A stretch of 62,859 bases of DNA from Gallionella sp. UBA4121 (GTDB lineage: Bacteria > Pseudomonadota > Gammaproteobacteria > Burkholderiales > Gallionellaceae), in contig DFWZ01000062.1 in NCBI GenBank assembly GCA_002381565.1, positions 26,210 through 89,068 on the forward strand, read 5' to 3'. Positions 26,236-35,092 of this stretch are shown in pieces. Position 1 is the first letter of the stretch. Every line of letters begins with the position of its first letter. The position numbers and the translations under genes were made by a program. The notes under the pieces were generated by a model that made no database searches, was not told where the DNA came from, and worked only from the letters and a program-made list of their open reading frames with translations.

Positions 26236-27434
26236 CTCTCTACCGCTACCGTGCTGTTGACGCCGCAGGCCAAATTACCAAAGGAGAGACCGATGCGCTC
26301 AACGAACAGGATCTTGAGGCGCAACTGGGGAAAAACCGCCTTGATCTGATTCGCTCACATCCGGTAAAAGACAGGGCACACACTCTCCACAAACTGGCAC
26401 GGCGCGACCTGATGCAATTCCTGTTTCAAGTGGAAATGCTGCTCCGCGCGGGCGTACCGATTCAGGCCATCCTGGCTGATTTGCGCGATTCGCCAGATAC
26501 GCCGCAAATCAAGATCCTGTGCGCCAACCTGTATGAAAAGATCGATTCCGGTTCAACCATCTCGGAAGCGTTTGCCGCCAACCCCGGCATCTTTCCCGAT
26601 CTGGTGGTCAATCTGGTGCGCGCAGGAGAGGCGGCAGGACAATTGCCAGATGTCTTGAAAGAGATCGTGGAATCCCTGAAATGGCAGGACGAACTTGTGG
26701 CCAAGACCCGTCAGCTGTTGACTTACCCTGCTTTCGTGACGGTCGTGGTGGGCGGTGTCGTGATTTTTCTGATGACCTACCTCGTGCCGCAAATCGTCGG
26801 ATTTGTCGCCAACATGGGCGGCACAATTCCGCTGCAAACAAAACTGCTGATCTGGGTGTCGAACGCGTTCGTCAAATACTGGTGGATCATCGTGCCGGCG
26901 CCCTTTATTTTATTATTTTCGGCACTGTTGCTGAGCAAGATGAACCATCGTTTCAGACGCATGATGCATGCCGCCCAGTTACGCCTCCCCTACGTCGGCA
27001 CCATCATCAAGAAAATCATTCTTGCCCGCGTCAGCGACACGCTGGGACTGACCTATCGCACCGGCATCCCGGTACTGGACGGCCTGGTCTATTGCAGCAA
27101 CATCACCGGCAACATGATCGTGAAGGAAGCCATAGACCTGGCTCACATCGACATTGCCAACGGCGCGCCCATCAGTCGTGCTTTTGCCGCTCAAAAGATA
27201 TTCCCCTTGCTGGTCATCCGCATGATCAGGGTAGGCGAGGATACGGGTGACCTGGCAGGCTCGCTGAAAAACATCTCCTATTTTTACAACCGCGACATCA
27301 ACGACTCCATCGCCCGCGTGCAAGCCTTGATCGAACCTACGCTCACCATTGTATTAGGCATCATCCTGGGCTGGATCATGTTGGCTGTGCTGGGCCCCAT
27401 CTATGACACGATTTCGAAGCTCAGACTGACATGA
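26232..27434 (+). CDS. mshG: type II/IV pilus inner-membrane platform protein
   Basis: 400 residues with two GspF/PilC domains (each an F-domain helix bundle; ~65-190 and ~265-390) and three membrane helices (~165-190, ~215-235, ~370-393). Family motifs include FLFQVEMLLRAGVPI and VRMIRVGEDTGDL-like sequence. It forms the platform that the ATPase turns. Four-base overlaps with both neighbours. Confidence 0.95.
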   Translation: MTLYRYRAVDAAGQITKGETDALNEQDLEAQLGKNRLDLIRSHPVKDRAHTLHKLARRDLMQFLFQVEMLLRAGVPIQAILADLRDSPDTPQIKILCANLYEKIDSGSTISEAFAANPGIFPDLVVNLVRAGEAAGQLPDVLKEIVESLKWQDELVAKTRQLLTYPAFVTVVVGGVVIFLMTYLVPQIVGFVANMGGTIPLQTKLLIWVSNAFVKYWWIIVPAPFILLFSALLLSKMNHRFRRMMHAAQLRLPYVGTIIKKIILARVSDTLGLTYRTGIPVLDGLVYCSNITGNMIVKEAIDLAHIDIANGAPISRAFAAQKIFPLLVIRMIRVGEDTGDLAGSLKNISYFYNRDINDSIARVQALIEPTLTIVLGIILGWIMLAVLGPIYDTISKLRLT

Positions 27435-29032
27435 AAACCGTGCTGTTCGTCGATGCTACAAGTGCGCGCTATTTCAGACGCGATCGCGGCATGTGGCAGC
27501 ACATCGACAAGCCAGACGAGCGTGACAAACTCTGGGTAATTGCCAATGTTCCCGAGGAAACGCTGGAGGCATTTCAGTTGCCGCTGCTGTTCGGCCGTGA
27601 TCGCAGCTCTTTTCTGGAACGACACCTTGTCGCCGCTTTCCCACGCAGCGAATATCGCGCTGCGCCCATTATTTCAGGCAGCCTGCTCAAATCCAGCACG
27701 GCTGTGCTCACCGGGCTGACCACAGCGGAGTCAGTCACCCGTGAACTGGGTAAACTGGACATCCCCATCGCCGGCGTCTGGGGAATATCCATGCTGCTTA
27801 CCCTGGCGGCCCGGCGCCTTGCCATCAACAACGTCATGCTGGTCATGCCCAGCGAGCATTACCTGCGCATTCTGGTCATCAAGGATGGCATTCCGATCAT
27901 CACGCGTTGCATACATCGCTACAACGAGGAAAATGAGCACGACAGCGATGCCAATGAAATTAAGCGTACCCGCCAGCATCTTGAAAATCGCCGGATGTTC
28001 GAACATGAAGCGATTCCACCCATCCTCTATCTGGGAGAGTCAGCTAAGATTGCCGAACACCTGACCGGACTCACGCTGCTGCCCCTGCCCGATGCACTTT
28101 CCCCCAAAGGAGATGCAGCCTATTTGCATCCGCTGTTTGAGCAGGTCACATCGTCACCGCGCGGGCAGTTGGCTCCGCTGCAATTGCGCGCCCGCCATCT
28201 GGCCGAGAACGTGCGCCGGGCAGCTCACGCAGGTTGCATTGTCAGCCTGCTGGCTGTCATCCTGTTCGGGCAAAAGGATTTTCGCGCGCTGATCAACCTG
28301 TATGAACGCGAAAGCACCCTGAAGACGGATCTGCAACAGGCCACCCGCGAACAGGACAGTCTGGCAGGGCGTATCAGCGCTACCGGAACAGATCCTGCAC
28401 TGGTGCGCCAGGCCACAAAATTTGCGGCGATGGAAATGATTGCTGCGCCTCCCCCTGAATCCATTTTTAAATTTGTTGCCGCCACCATTGCCGACTTGCC
28501 CAATGTTCGCATCAAGAGCCTGACTTTCCGCTTTCCAAAATCCGGCGATCGTTACTGTCAGGGACAAAGCGTCATTCCGCTGATCAGCGGCAGCAAGCCA
28601 TCCGAAGCGGGCGCAGGCGGGCGCTACGCCGAACTGCAATTTTCGATTTTACTGACGGACAATCCGGCACCTGCGGCACAAGCCGAGATTTACAAGCGCA
28701 TTTCCGCCGTCATCAAGGCCGACGACGGTGTCCAGTTGATGCAGGACCCGGCCGCTTTCTCGCTCATCAACACCCTCAAGGGCGGGTTTGGCATAAACCC
28801 CACCAGCACCGAGAATCTCTGGTGCATGAGCATCCCCTGGAAGGCTGCGCCTGCCAACGAGCATGAAAAAATTGCGGTTCCTGATCATAACCCTCTCCCC
28901 AAACCTGATGGAACAACTAGCCATTCGACTAAGCTGCCAGAAGACGGCAGCAAAATCGCAGTTTATCTCCCTCAAGCTGGCGAGGGTGCAAACGAATCGC
29001 TACGCGATTCTCGTTTTAAGGTGCTGCCATGA
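27431..29032 (+). CDS. MshI-like pilus biogenesis protein with repeat-derived tail
   Basis: 533 residues. Cytoplasmic N-part (~1-235) with an actin-like PilM/GspL flavour, one membrane helix near residues 272-290, a coiled-coil segment and a periplasmic part (~330-475). Weak similarity but correct position for MshI. The last ~45 residues (from about 28870 on) are encoded by a composite repeat also found at 47593-47680 and inside lnt: it contains CCCTCTCCCCAAACC and GAATCGCTACGCGATT. That tail is probably not part of the original protein. Confidence 0.7.
   Translation: MKTVLFVDATSARYFRRDRGMWQHIDKPDERDKLWVIANVPEETLEAFQLPLLFGRDRSSFLERHLVAAFPRSEYRAAPIISGSLLKSSTAVLTGLTTAESVTRELGKLDIPIAGVWGISMLLTLAARRLAINNVMLVMPSEHYLRILVIKDGIPIITRCIHRYNEENEHDSDANEIKRTRQHLENRRMFEHEAIPPILYLGESAKIAEHLTGLTLLPLPDALSPKGDAAYLHPLFEQVTSSPRGQLAPLQLRARHLAENVRRAAHAGCIVSLLAVILFGQKDFRALINLYERESTLKTDLQQATREQDSLAGRISATGTDPALVRQATKFAAMEMIAAPPPESIFKFVAATIADLPNVRIKSLTFRFPKSGDRYCQGQSVIPLISGSKPSEAGAGGRYAELQFSILLTDNPAPAAQAEIYKRISAVIKADDGVQLMQDPAAFSLINTLKGGFGINPTSTENLWCMSIPWKAAPANEHEKIAVPDHNPLPKPDGTTSHSTKLPEDGSKIAVYLPQAGEGANESLRDSRFKVLP
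28884..29021. repeat. composite repeat inside the mshI-like 3' end
   Basis: CCCTCTCCCCAAACC near 28890 and GAATCGCTACGCGATT at 28995-29010 are the two ends of the element seen at 47593-47680, in reversed order and orientation. Confidence 0.5.
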
Positions 29033-29625
29033 ACGCCTATGGGGTCGTGCTCAAACCGGCAAAAGTCGCCCTGATGCTGTTTGCACTTTCCGTAACGGCG
29101 GTGTTCATTGTTGTTCTCGGCCTCGCACGGTATCACACTGAAAAACAGCAGAGCCTCCTGCAAACTGAGCAGCAGTTGGCTGCCACCCGCGAAAACATCA
29201 GAAAGCTTACTTTCGACCTGGATACGATCAACAAGCTGGCTAAGCAGTACCGGCAACTGACCCAATTGGGGTTCATCGGAGAACCTGACCGGGACGGCTG
29301 GGTCGCGCGTCTGGAAGCCATTTACCGCGACATGCGCCTGCCGCCCACCTTGCGTTACACGCTGGCGCCGCCGCAATTGCTCAACCCGCAAGCTGTCCCT
29401 GACGACGCACCGGCGGCCTACCAGAATAACGTTTCGCACCATGATTTGGCCCTCGAACTGTCCGGCATTCACGACGGGGAATTCCTCGATTTCATGACAA
29501 AGCTCGGTAGCGACTGGAAAACCCCGTACCGGGTGGAGACTTGCCAGATTTCACGCGAAGCCGAGGCACTAACCGGGCTGCAAATAAAATGCACCGTGCA
29601 ACTGTATTCGCTGCCGGGGAAATAG
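29029..29625 (+). CDS. MshJ/PilO-like pilus assembly protein
   Basis: 198 residues: membrane helix (~14-34), coiled coil (~35-75, rich in Gln/Glu/Leu) and a small periplasmic ferredoxin-like domain, the layout of PilO, GspM and MshJ. With the upstream gene it likely forms the inner-membrane alignment complex. ATGA overlap with the mshI-like gene. Confidence 0.75.
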   Translation: MNAYGVVLKPAKVALMLFALSVTAVFIVVLGLARYHTEKQQSLLQTEQQLAATRENIRKLTFDLDTINKLAKQYRQLTQLGFIGEPDRDGWVARLEAIYRDMRLPPTLRYTLAPPQLLNPQAVPDDAPAAYQNNVSHHDLALELSGIHDGEFLDFMTKLGSDWKTPYRVETCQISREAEALTGLQIKCTVQLYSLPGK

Positions 29626-29660
29626 AAAGTGGTGAGTGGTGAGTGGTGAGTGGAAAGTAG
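29625..29660 (+). repeat. GTGAGTGG tandem repeat
   Basis: Three and a half copies of an eight-base unit directly after the mshJ-like stop. The reverse complement of the same words lies just before the aroE start (4949-4980). Confidence 0.7.
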
Positions 29661-29664
29661 TTGC

Positions 29665-29779
29665 ACGTCATTCCCGCGCAGAGGGGTAAACAGGCAAGTC
29701 GCGAAGCGGCTGCTCGCCAATGGGTCTCGCAGGGATGATGCACAGCGTGTATCAACTCGCAAAGCCGGAATCCAGTTAA
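29665..29779 (+). repeat. palindromic repeat apparently split by about 85 bases
   Basis: CGTCATTCCCGCG at 29667 and AAAGCCGGAATCCAG at about 29761 are the two halves of the common repeat of this window (compare 37806-37832). The bases between resemble no gene. Confidence 0.4.
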
Positions 29780-29793
29780 CGGAGGGCAATACC

Positions 29794-30162
29794 ATGAACA
29801 AGTTAATTTACATTGCCAGCCTGCTGATGTTCAGTAGTTCTGCGCTCGCCTACTCCATCGGCACGGTATTTTATTCACCGACCGAGCGCGCAACACTGGT
29901 CGCAGCGCGCAGCGGTATCGCGCAGACCGCCATCTACACCGTCACCGGCATCACCTATCGCGGCGCTGGCAAAAGCGTCGCATGGATCAACGGCCGCGCT
30001 GTCGCCGAGGTACCGAAGGATGAGGCGATCCCGACGCTGGTCATCGCCCGCGACCATGTTCTGATCGAGGGGAAACCGATCAAGGTAGGTGAATCGCTGG
30101 ATATCATTTCCGGCCAGCGCGTATTGCGCCTGCCTGAAAAATCCGTGCAGGTGAAGCCATGA
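29794..30162 (+). CDS. MshK/GspB-like exported pilus protein
   Basis: 122 residues with a signal peptide cleaved after SSSALA (~17-19) and a small periplasmic domain with the pattern VAWINGRAVAEV...VLIEGKPIKVGESLDIISG, like the homology region of MshK, PilP and GspC/B proteins, which bridge the inner-membrane complex to the secretin. GGAGGG lies eight bases before ATG 29794; the longer upstream frame crosses a repeat. Four-base overlap with the next gene. Confidence 0.6.
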   Translation: MNKLIYIASLLMFSSSALAYSIGTVFYSPTERATLVAARSGIAQTAIYTVTGITYRGAGKSVAWINGRAVAEVPKDEAIPTLVIARDHVLIEGKPIKVGESLDIISGQRVLRLPEKSVQVKP

Positions 30163-31604
30163 AAAAACTTTCAAAACAACAGGGTTTTGCGCTATTTCTG
30201 CTCGTCATCCTGCTGGCAACCGCCGCCGCCACCGTGACCGTCAAAGCCATTAACCACCGCAGCGGATACACCCAGATAGCACGCGACCAGATCACCGTAG
30301 CCGCACTGGCACAGGCCAAGGATGCGCTGATCGGGTATGCGATTACCTATGGCGATACACATCCCGGAAATGTGTATGGCTTCCTGCCTTGTCCTGACAT
30401 TGATGGAACAAACTTTAATAAACCCGCACAAGGCGTTCCTGATCCCATTTGTGGCACCCAGAATGTCAGCCAAATCGGACGATTGCCGTGGCGGACGCTC
30501 GATCTCTCCTTGTTGCGCAGTGGCGATGGCGAATGCCTCTGGTATGCGGTTTCGGGCACTTACAAAAATAGCCCCAAAACCGGCTTGATGAACTGGGACA
30601 CCAACGGACAACTACGGGTGTATGCGTCCGACGGGACTACCTTGCTGACGCCTGCCGATAATCAGGCGGTGGCCGTCATCTTCGCACCGGGCACAGCATC
30701 ACCCGGCCAGAATCGCACGATTGTCACCAACACCTCGACTTGCGGCGACAATTACACGGTGAGCAACTATCTGGACAATGACACCGTGCACCACATCAAC
30801 AATGCGGATATTGCGGCAGGCAAATTCATTCAATCGCATGAAGATCGTGATGCCAATGGCAACATTATTCTCACCGTCAACGACAGGATGGTTTTCATCA
30901 CCAAACAGGATATATGGAACGCCATGCAAAAGCGCAAAAACTTCCTCACCACACTTGATTCCATGACCCTGCAAACGGCGCAATGTATCGCTAATTATGG
31001 TCTTAAGAATGCGTTAAGCGGAAATCATAGCCTGCCCTGGCCAGCTCAGATCGCTCTTTCAGACTATACCGAGAACACTCAATATAACGATCATGATGAG
31101 CTGTTTTCCGGACGCGTTCCCTACAAGGTAAATACCTCGCAAGGCTTGACCCACAATTCGATCAACTACCCCTATTATCTGCTGCAAGCCGACGGTGCCA
31201 ACTGCCTGAGCGGATGGGCCGCCATTTATCCCTGGTGGGATAACTGGAAGGATCATCTGTTCTATGCCATCAGCCAAAGATTCAAACCGGATAACGCTGT
31301 CACCGGCGCTTGCGACAGCGACCATTGTCTCAGTGTAAACGGCAATCCCAGCAATAATGCCGCTGTAGTCATATTTGCCGGTTCAAAACTTTCCAACCAA
31401 ACCCGTGCCAATAAAAGCGTCGTCGCTGATTACCTGGAGGGACGCAATGCAACAAATATTGGCAGCTCTCATTCAAACGGCAATGAGAATTACCAGGTCG
31501 ATGCAAGCGCCACCTTCAACGATATTGTTTATTGCATCAAGGATGACCAGTACCTGACAGTAGTCAAGGGCAACCCTTTGGCGACACCAGTCTGCCCGCC
31601 ATAA
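30159..31604 (+). CDS. large GspK/PilX-like minor pseudopilin
   Basis: 481 residues, far larger than a standard pilin. The N-terminus KQQGFALFLLVILLATAAA is a class III-like prepilin signal whose mature part lacks the usual Glu5, as in GspK and PilX, which cap the pilus tip. A module with LPCPDIDG and GRLPWRTLDL follows; the C-terminal half is Asn/Asp- and Cys-rich. Exposure at the pilus tip is inferred. It overlaps the preceding gene by four bases and is followed after 16 bases by a second pseudopilin with the same LPCPD/LPW module. Confidence 0.7.
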   Translation: MKKLSKQQGFALFLLVILLATAAATVTVKAINHRSGYTQIARDQITVAALAQAKDALIGYAITYGDTHPGNVYGFLPCPDIDGTNFNKPAQGVPDPICGTQNVSQIGRLPWRTLDLSLLRSGDGECLWYAVSGTYKNSPKTGLMNWDTNGQLRVYASDGTTLLTPADNQAVAVIFAPGTASPGQNRTIVTNTSTCGDNYTVSNYLDNDTVHHINNADIAAGKFIQSHEDRDANGNIILTVNDRMVFITKQDIWNAMQKRKNFLTTLDSMTLQTAQCIANYGLKNALSGNHSLPWPAQIALSDYTENTQYNDHDELFSGRVPYKVNTSQGLTHNSINYPYYLLQADGANCLSGWAAIYPWWDNWKDHLFYAISQRFKPDNAVTGACDSDHCLSVNGNPSNNAAVVIFAGSKLSNQTRANKSVVADYLEGRNATNIGSSHSNGNENYQVDASATFNDIVYCIKDDQYLTVVKGNPLATPVCPP

Positions 31605-31620
31605 TCGATCTATTACACTT

Positions 31621-32358
31621 ATGAAGAACATACACGGCTTTACCCTCGTCGAAATGGCCATCGTGCTGGCCATCGTCGCGCTGCTGCTCGGCACCGGGCT
31701 GACGCTGCTTTCCGCCCAGCAGGATCAGCGGCGTATCGAAGACACCAATACTGCGCTCAGCGATGCGAGCGAGGCGCTGATAGGTTATGCACTCACCAAG
31801 ACGCCACCCTATATGCCCTGCCCCGACGCAATGCCGGGAGTTGCTGTATCTGCTGGTAATGTGGCAAACGATGGTCAGGAAGATCGCAACACTGTCACCA
31901 ATGCTTGCGATGCACCAAACGGAGAGGGCAACCTGCCCTGGGTTACGCTCGGCCTGACACCATCAACAGATACCTGGTCAAACCGCCTGCGCTACAGGGT
32001 TACTGCCGCCTTCTCCAACAAGACTACCGGAATGCTGCTGACCTCCACAGGCGACATGAACGTGCTCGACGCTGTATCGGGTACGCCGGGCGTCAATACC
32101 CTTGCCACTGAAATACCTGCCATCATCATTTCGCACGGCAGGAACGGCCTGGGCGCGATCAATGCGACCGGCCATGCAAACCCGGCACCTCCGGCTGCTA
32201 GCACTTACGAAACGGAAAACACCAATGGCACAGTCAACTTTGTCAGCCACTCCCCAAATCCGGCAGGAGCAACAGGGGGGGAGTTTGACGACCAGATCAT
32301 CTGGCTTTCCCAATACATCCTGTTCAACCGCATGGTTCAGGCGGGCAAGCTGCCATGA
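31621..32358 (+). CDS. type II pseudopilin (prepilin-type cleavage signal)
   Basis: 245 residues. G-FTLVEMAIVLAIVALLL is a perfect prepilin peptidase site with Glu5. The globular part has YMPCPDAMPG and GNLPWVTLGL, the same module as the larger protein upstream, and a hydrophobic C-terminus. Expected to be a minor pilin that works with the 481-residue one. It overlaps the response-regulator gene by four bases. Confidence 0.85.
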   Translation: MKNIHGFTLVEMAIVLAIVALLLGTGLTLLSAQQDQRRIEDTNTALSDASEALIGYALTKTPPYMPCPDAMPGVAVSAGNVANDGQEDRNTVTNACDAPNGEGNLPWVTLGLTPSTDTWSNRLRYRVTAAFSNKTTGMLLTSTGDMNVLDAVSGTPGVNTLATEIPAIIISHGRNGLGAINATGHANPAPPAASTYETENTNGTVNFVSHSPNPAGATGGEFDDQIIWLSQYILFNRMVQAGKLP

Positions 32359-32999
32359 GCGGACATCTGCACAGCGCGCAGCCCCTGGCCCGCGCACAGG
32401 GAATTCCCGCGCTGCTGATCGTAGAGGACGATGAAGCGCTCTCCAGCTATCTTGCCAGCAGCATGAGCAATGCGGGTTATCGCGTGGCCTGCGCGCGCAC
32501 CCGACCGGAAGCGCTGGAAATCCGTCCACAACCCTTGCTCGCGCTGGTGGATCTGGGTCTGCCGCCGGCGGAAAACTTCACCAGCGAAGGCCTGTTTCTG
32601 ATCGACGCACTGCTGGCCCGCGAGCCTAACAGCAAGATCATCGTCGTCACAGGGCAGGATGAAGAGTCGGCTGCTTTCGAGGCGGTTCGACGTGGCGCAT
32701 TCGATTTTCTGTGCAAGCCTGCCGCGATGAGCGATATCAAGGCCGCCATCAAGCGCGCCAGCCTGTTCCTGCACCATGAGGAGCACTTGTCAGACGCCGG
32801 TGAAACCCGGCTGCATATCACCGTCAGGCTCGCCGACGGGCCGAAGGACAGCGCCGATGCCGTCGAAGAGCAAATCGTGCGTGGCGCGCTGGCCGACACC
32901 CACGGCAATGTCACAGAAGCCGCACGCCGTCTGGGGCTGGTGCGCGAGAACATGTACTACTACCTGAAAAAATATGGCATCCAGCTGAACAGAACGTGA
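32355..32999 (+). CDS. response regulator with Fis-type helix-turn-helix
   Basis: 214 residues. Receiver domain (~18-135) with acidic pair VEDDE, phospho-acceptor Asp66 in ALVDLGLP, Thr99 and Lys121 (CKPA). A short linker leads to a Fis-like HTH_8 domain (~170-214, TEAARRLGLVRENMYYYLKK). The NtrC architecture without the central AAA+ domain means it cannot activate sigma54 itself; RegA/ActR-type regulators have the same plan. Translationally coupled to the pseudopilin gene, so it is made with the pilus proteins. Confidence 0.85.
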   Translation: MSGHLHSAQPLARAQGIPALLIVEDDEALSSYLASSMSNAGYRVACARTRPEALEIRPQPLLALVDLGLPPAENFTSEGLFLIDALLAREPNSKIIVVTGQDEESAAFEAVRRGAFDFLCKPAAMSDIKAAIKRASLFLHHEEHLSDAGETRLHITVRLADGPKDSADAVEEQIVRGALADTHGNVTEAARRLGLVRENMYYYLKKYGIQLNRT

Positions 33000-33003
33000 A
33001 AAA

Positions 33004-33026
33004 CAGCTAATAGCTGGTAGCTGGTT
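33004..33026 (+). repeat. TAGCTGG tandem words
   Basis: Three copies of AGCTGG/AGCTAA words directly after the response-regulator stop, one of several such word families in intergenic gaps here. Confidence 0.5.
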
Positions 33027-33078
33027 AAGATTACAAGAAACCTGATTTTAAACTCTACCAGCAAACATTAAAAACAAC

Positions 33079-33104
33079 GTCATTCCCGCGAAGGCGGGAA
33101 TGAC
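33079..33104. repeat. GTCATTCCCGCG...GGAATGAC palindromic repeat
   Basis: A 26-base palindrome (arms GTCATTCCCGC / GCGGGAATGAC) 36 bases before the kinase gene, in the family of 37320-37930 and 52543-52665. Confidence 0.75.
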
Positions 33105-33139
33105 AAAGCCAATGAATTATTCGGGTTAGAAACTTCATC

Positions 33140-34225
33140 ATGGAACCCTACACCAGCCTGGCATTAGTCTTCGTCGCGGTCGGTCTGGCCTTGCTGGCCG
33201 CGATCGCCCATCTCGCGCGGCTGGTAAGACGGCACCGCCGCTCGCTTGGCGAACTGCTGAAACTTGCCAAAAGTAATCTGGGCCCGCTGCAACTGCCTGC
33301 CGCCGCCTGGCCCACACTGACCAAAGGCGGCATCATGCGGCTATATTTTTCAGGCAACTGGTTTGGTCAGCCGGTGCAGGAGGATTTTGGCGCAGCGCAA
33401 ACAGGCTGCAAGCCGTTCTCCTTCAAAATCACAGCCCATGATGATGTGCACCTCGAATTTGAACTCTACGCCAGAACGAATCGCGGCGAAGCTCGCCTGT
33501 TCGCCGAGAATCTGGCAGAGGTATTTCGCCTGCTGCTGGAAACCGCCGTGCACGGAAAAATGCAAGCCCTGTCAGCCGCGCTGGCCGAACAGGCGCGACT
33601 GTCGCTCTATCTGCAACATGATCTGCGCAACCTCGCACAGTGGGTGGAGTGGATCGCAGCGGATTTCGCCCTCGCCAAAAATGACGAAGACCTGCTCGTC
33701 ACGGCACACCATCTGCGCACGAGTGCGCCCCATGCCGCAGCGCGCGCAAGGCGCATACTCGATGCTACCTGCAACCCCCGGACACCGCCCCTGCCTGAAG
33801 CGATCGCACTGGCCGATGTGATTCGCGATGCGGCCGAACACGCCGGCGTCAACGTCACGATAGAGCTGGATGCACGCGTCTTGTTGCGCCGGGATCTGCT
33901 CGATCGCACGCTGGACAACCTGTTCACCAATGTCGCCCCGCTGCTCCGGTCACGCAGCGATCTGTGCATTGTTGTCAACATCACGCCCGGGGCGGACAAG
34001 GTAGGCGTCCGGATCAAAATGCCTCTCCTTGCGAATACCGCACATCCGGAAAATCTTTTCGAGCCTTTCGCCAGCGGCCGCCCCGGCGGTCTGGGGCTGG
34101 GACTGTATCAGGCGCACAAGAGTCTGAAGGAGGCGGGAGGCGAACTGGTCGCCCAAGTGTGCGAACAGCACATCTGCTTTACCTTGAGCTTGCCGGGAGC
34201 GGCGACTGGCCCGGCACAGGTGTAA
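33140..34225 (+). CDS. membrane histidine kinase (HDLRN-type)
   Basis: 361 residues. One N-terminal membrane helix (~5-27), a cytoplasmic middle part, the phosphorylation motif QHDLRNLAQWVEW with His160, an N-box (DRTLDNLFTNVAP) and G-box GRPGGLGLGLYQAHK. The HDL[RK]N box and overall plan resemble PrsK-type kinases. It is placed directly after the response regulator and is most likely its partner. No periplasmic sensor domain is visible, so the signal is probably sensed in the membrane or cytoplasm. The stop codon lies within the inverted repeat of the first pilin promoter. Confidence 0.8.
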   Translation: MEPYTSLALVFVAVGLALLAAIAHLARLVRRHRRSLGELLKLAKSNLGPLQLPAAAWPTLTKGGIMRLYFSGNWFGQPVQEDFGAAQTGCKPFSFKITAHDDVHLEFELYARTNRGEARLFAENLAEVFRLLLETAVHGKMQALSAALAEQARLSLYLQHDLRNLAQWVEWIAADFALAKNDEDLLVTAHHLRTSAPHAAARARRILDATCNPRTPPLPEAIALADVIRDAAEHAGVNVTIELDARVLLRRDLLDRTLDNLFTNVAPLLRSRSDLCIVVNITPGADKVGVRIKMPLLANTAHPENLFEPFASGRPGGLGLGLYQAHKSLKEAGGELVAQVCEQHICFTLSLPGAATGPAQV

Positions 34226-34266
34226 AACTTTTTTACTTCACCCCGGGCCTTGCAACACATACATTG
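34222..34266 (+). promoter_or_regulatory. promoter and inverted-repeat site of pilin gene 1
   Basis: Inverted repeat GTAAAA-CTT-TTTTAC (34222-34236), then TTCACC (34237-34242), 17 bases, and TACATT (34260-34265), a sigma70-like pair. The same arrangement with identical spacing is upstream of pilin 2. Confidence 0.6.
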
Positions 34267-34314
34267 CATGCAGCACTACCTTCACGCTAATTCATACTTT
34301 TCAAGGAGAATGTC

Positions 34315-35007
34315 ATGTGGAAATACAGCAAATCAACCGACCATCAGCCGGGTTTCACGCTGGTTGAACTCGCCATCGTGCTGGTGATCATCGGCCTGAT
34401 ACTGGCCGCCGTGCTCAAAGGCCAGCAAATGATCGAAAACGGCAAGGTCAAGAATGTAATCAATGATCTGCGGGGTGTTTCCACCGCGTATTACGCCTAT
34501 ATGGATCGCTACAAGGCGATACCCGGCGACGATGCGGCAGCCATTAACCATGTATCAGGGGGCGTCAACGGCAATGGAGACGGATACATTTCGGGACGCT
34601 TTGCCGCAACAGACACACCTGTCGACGGAGAAACCACAGAAAGCAATAAATTCTGGCAACACACCCGCCTGGCGGGTTTTCTGACGGGCAGCGGCTCGAA
34701 CCCTCCCACCAATTCAGTAGGTGGCATCCTTGGAATTGAAGGGAGCGCAGCAGATGCAGGAACAACAACCTATGGCATGAACGGCCCGGTGGTCTGCGCC
34801 AGCAACATCCCCTGGAAAATCGCCCAGGCGGTTGACATTCAGCTAGATGATGGCATTAGCACCACAGGCACCGTAAGAACGGGCCCTGTGGACACCCCCG
34901 CCACCGCGGCTGCCGTACCGGCGATCGTATACGGAACGGGGGCTTCAGGTGTTGCTGCGACCTCGACAATTGAAGAAGGCGTGCATACTATTTGCATGAA
35001 AATCTGA
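34315..35007 (+). CDS. type IV pilin-like protein 1
   Basis: 230 residues. Prepilin site G-FTLVELAIVLVIIGLILAA with Glu5 after a 13-residue leader, then KGQQMIENGKVKNVINDLRG, and a globular domain with YKAIPGDDAA, GNGDGYI and a DDG-x4-TG segment near the C-terminus, which in related pseudopilins binds calcium. AAGGAG lies seven to eight bases before ATG 34315. Likely the major or an alternative major subunit, because it has its own promoter and terminator. Confidence 0.88.
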   Translation: MWKYSKSTDHQPGFTLVELAIVLVIIGLILAAVLKGQQMIENGKVKNVINDLRGVSTAYYAYMDRYKAIPGDDAAAINHVSGGVNGNGDGYISGRFAATDTPVDGETTESNKFWQHTRLAGFLTGSGSNPPTNSVGGILGIEGSAADAGTTTYGMNGPVVCASNIPWKIAQAVDIQLDDGISTTGTVRTGPVDTPATAAAVPAIVYGTGASGVAATSTIEEGVHTICMKI

Positions 35008-35028
35008 CGGCGTCCTTCCCTTCCAATC

Positions 35029-35046
35029 AGCCCGCTCCGGCGGGCT
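35029..35046 (+). terminator. terminator of pilin gene 1
   Basis: Stem AGCCCGC / GCGGGCT with a four-base loop, 22 bases after the pilin stop, followed by a pyrimidine-rich run. It separates pilin 1 from pilin 2. Confidence 0.6.
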
Positions 35047-35057
35047 TCACCTTCCCC

Positions 35058-35085
35058 CCTCAATCCTCAATCCTCAATCCTGACC
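35058..35085 (+). repeat. TCAATCC tandem repeat
   Basis: Three copies of CTCAATC between the two pilin genes; reverse complement of the GGATTGAG words inside the lytic transglycosylase gene. Confidence 0.7.
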
Positions 35086-35092
35086 TTGGAGT

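Noticed and set aside
29625..29660. CRISPR-like array
   Set aside because: Eight-base units without spacers; a simple tandem repeat.
34237..34270. sigma54 promoter at the pilin genes
   Set aside because: TTGC is present at about -12 in both, but the essential GG at -24 is missing, and the sigma70-like pair with 17-base spacing fits both genes better.
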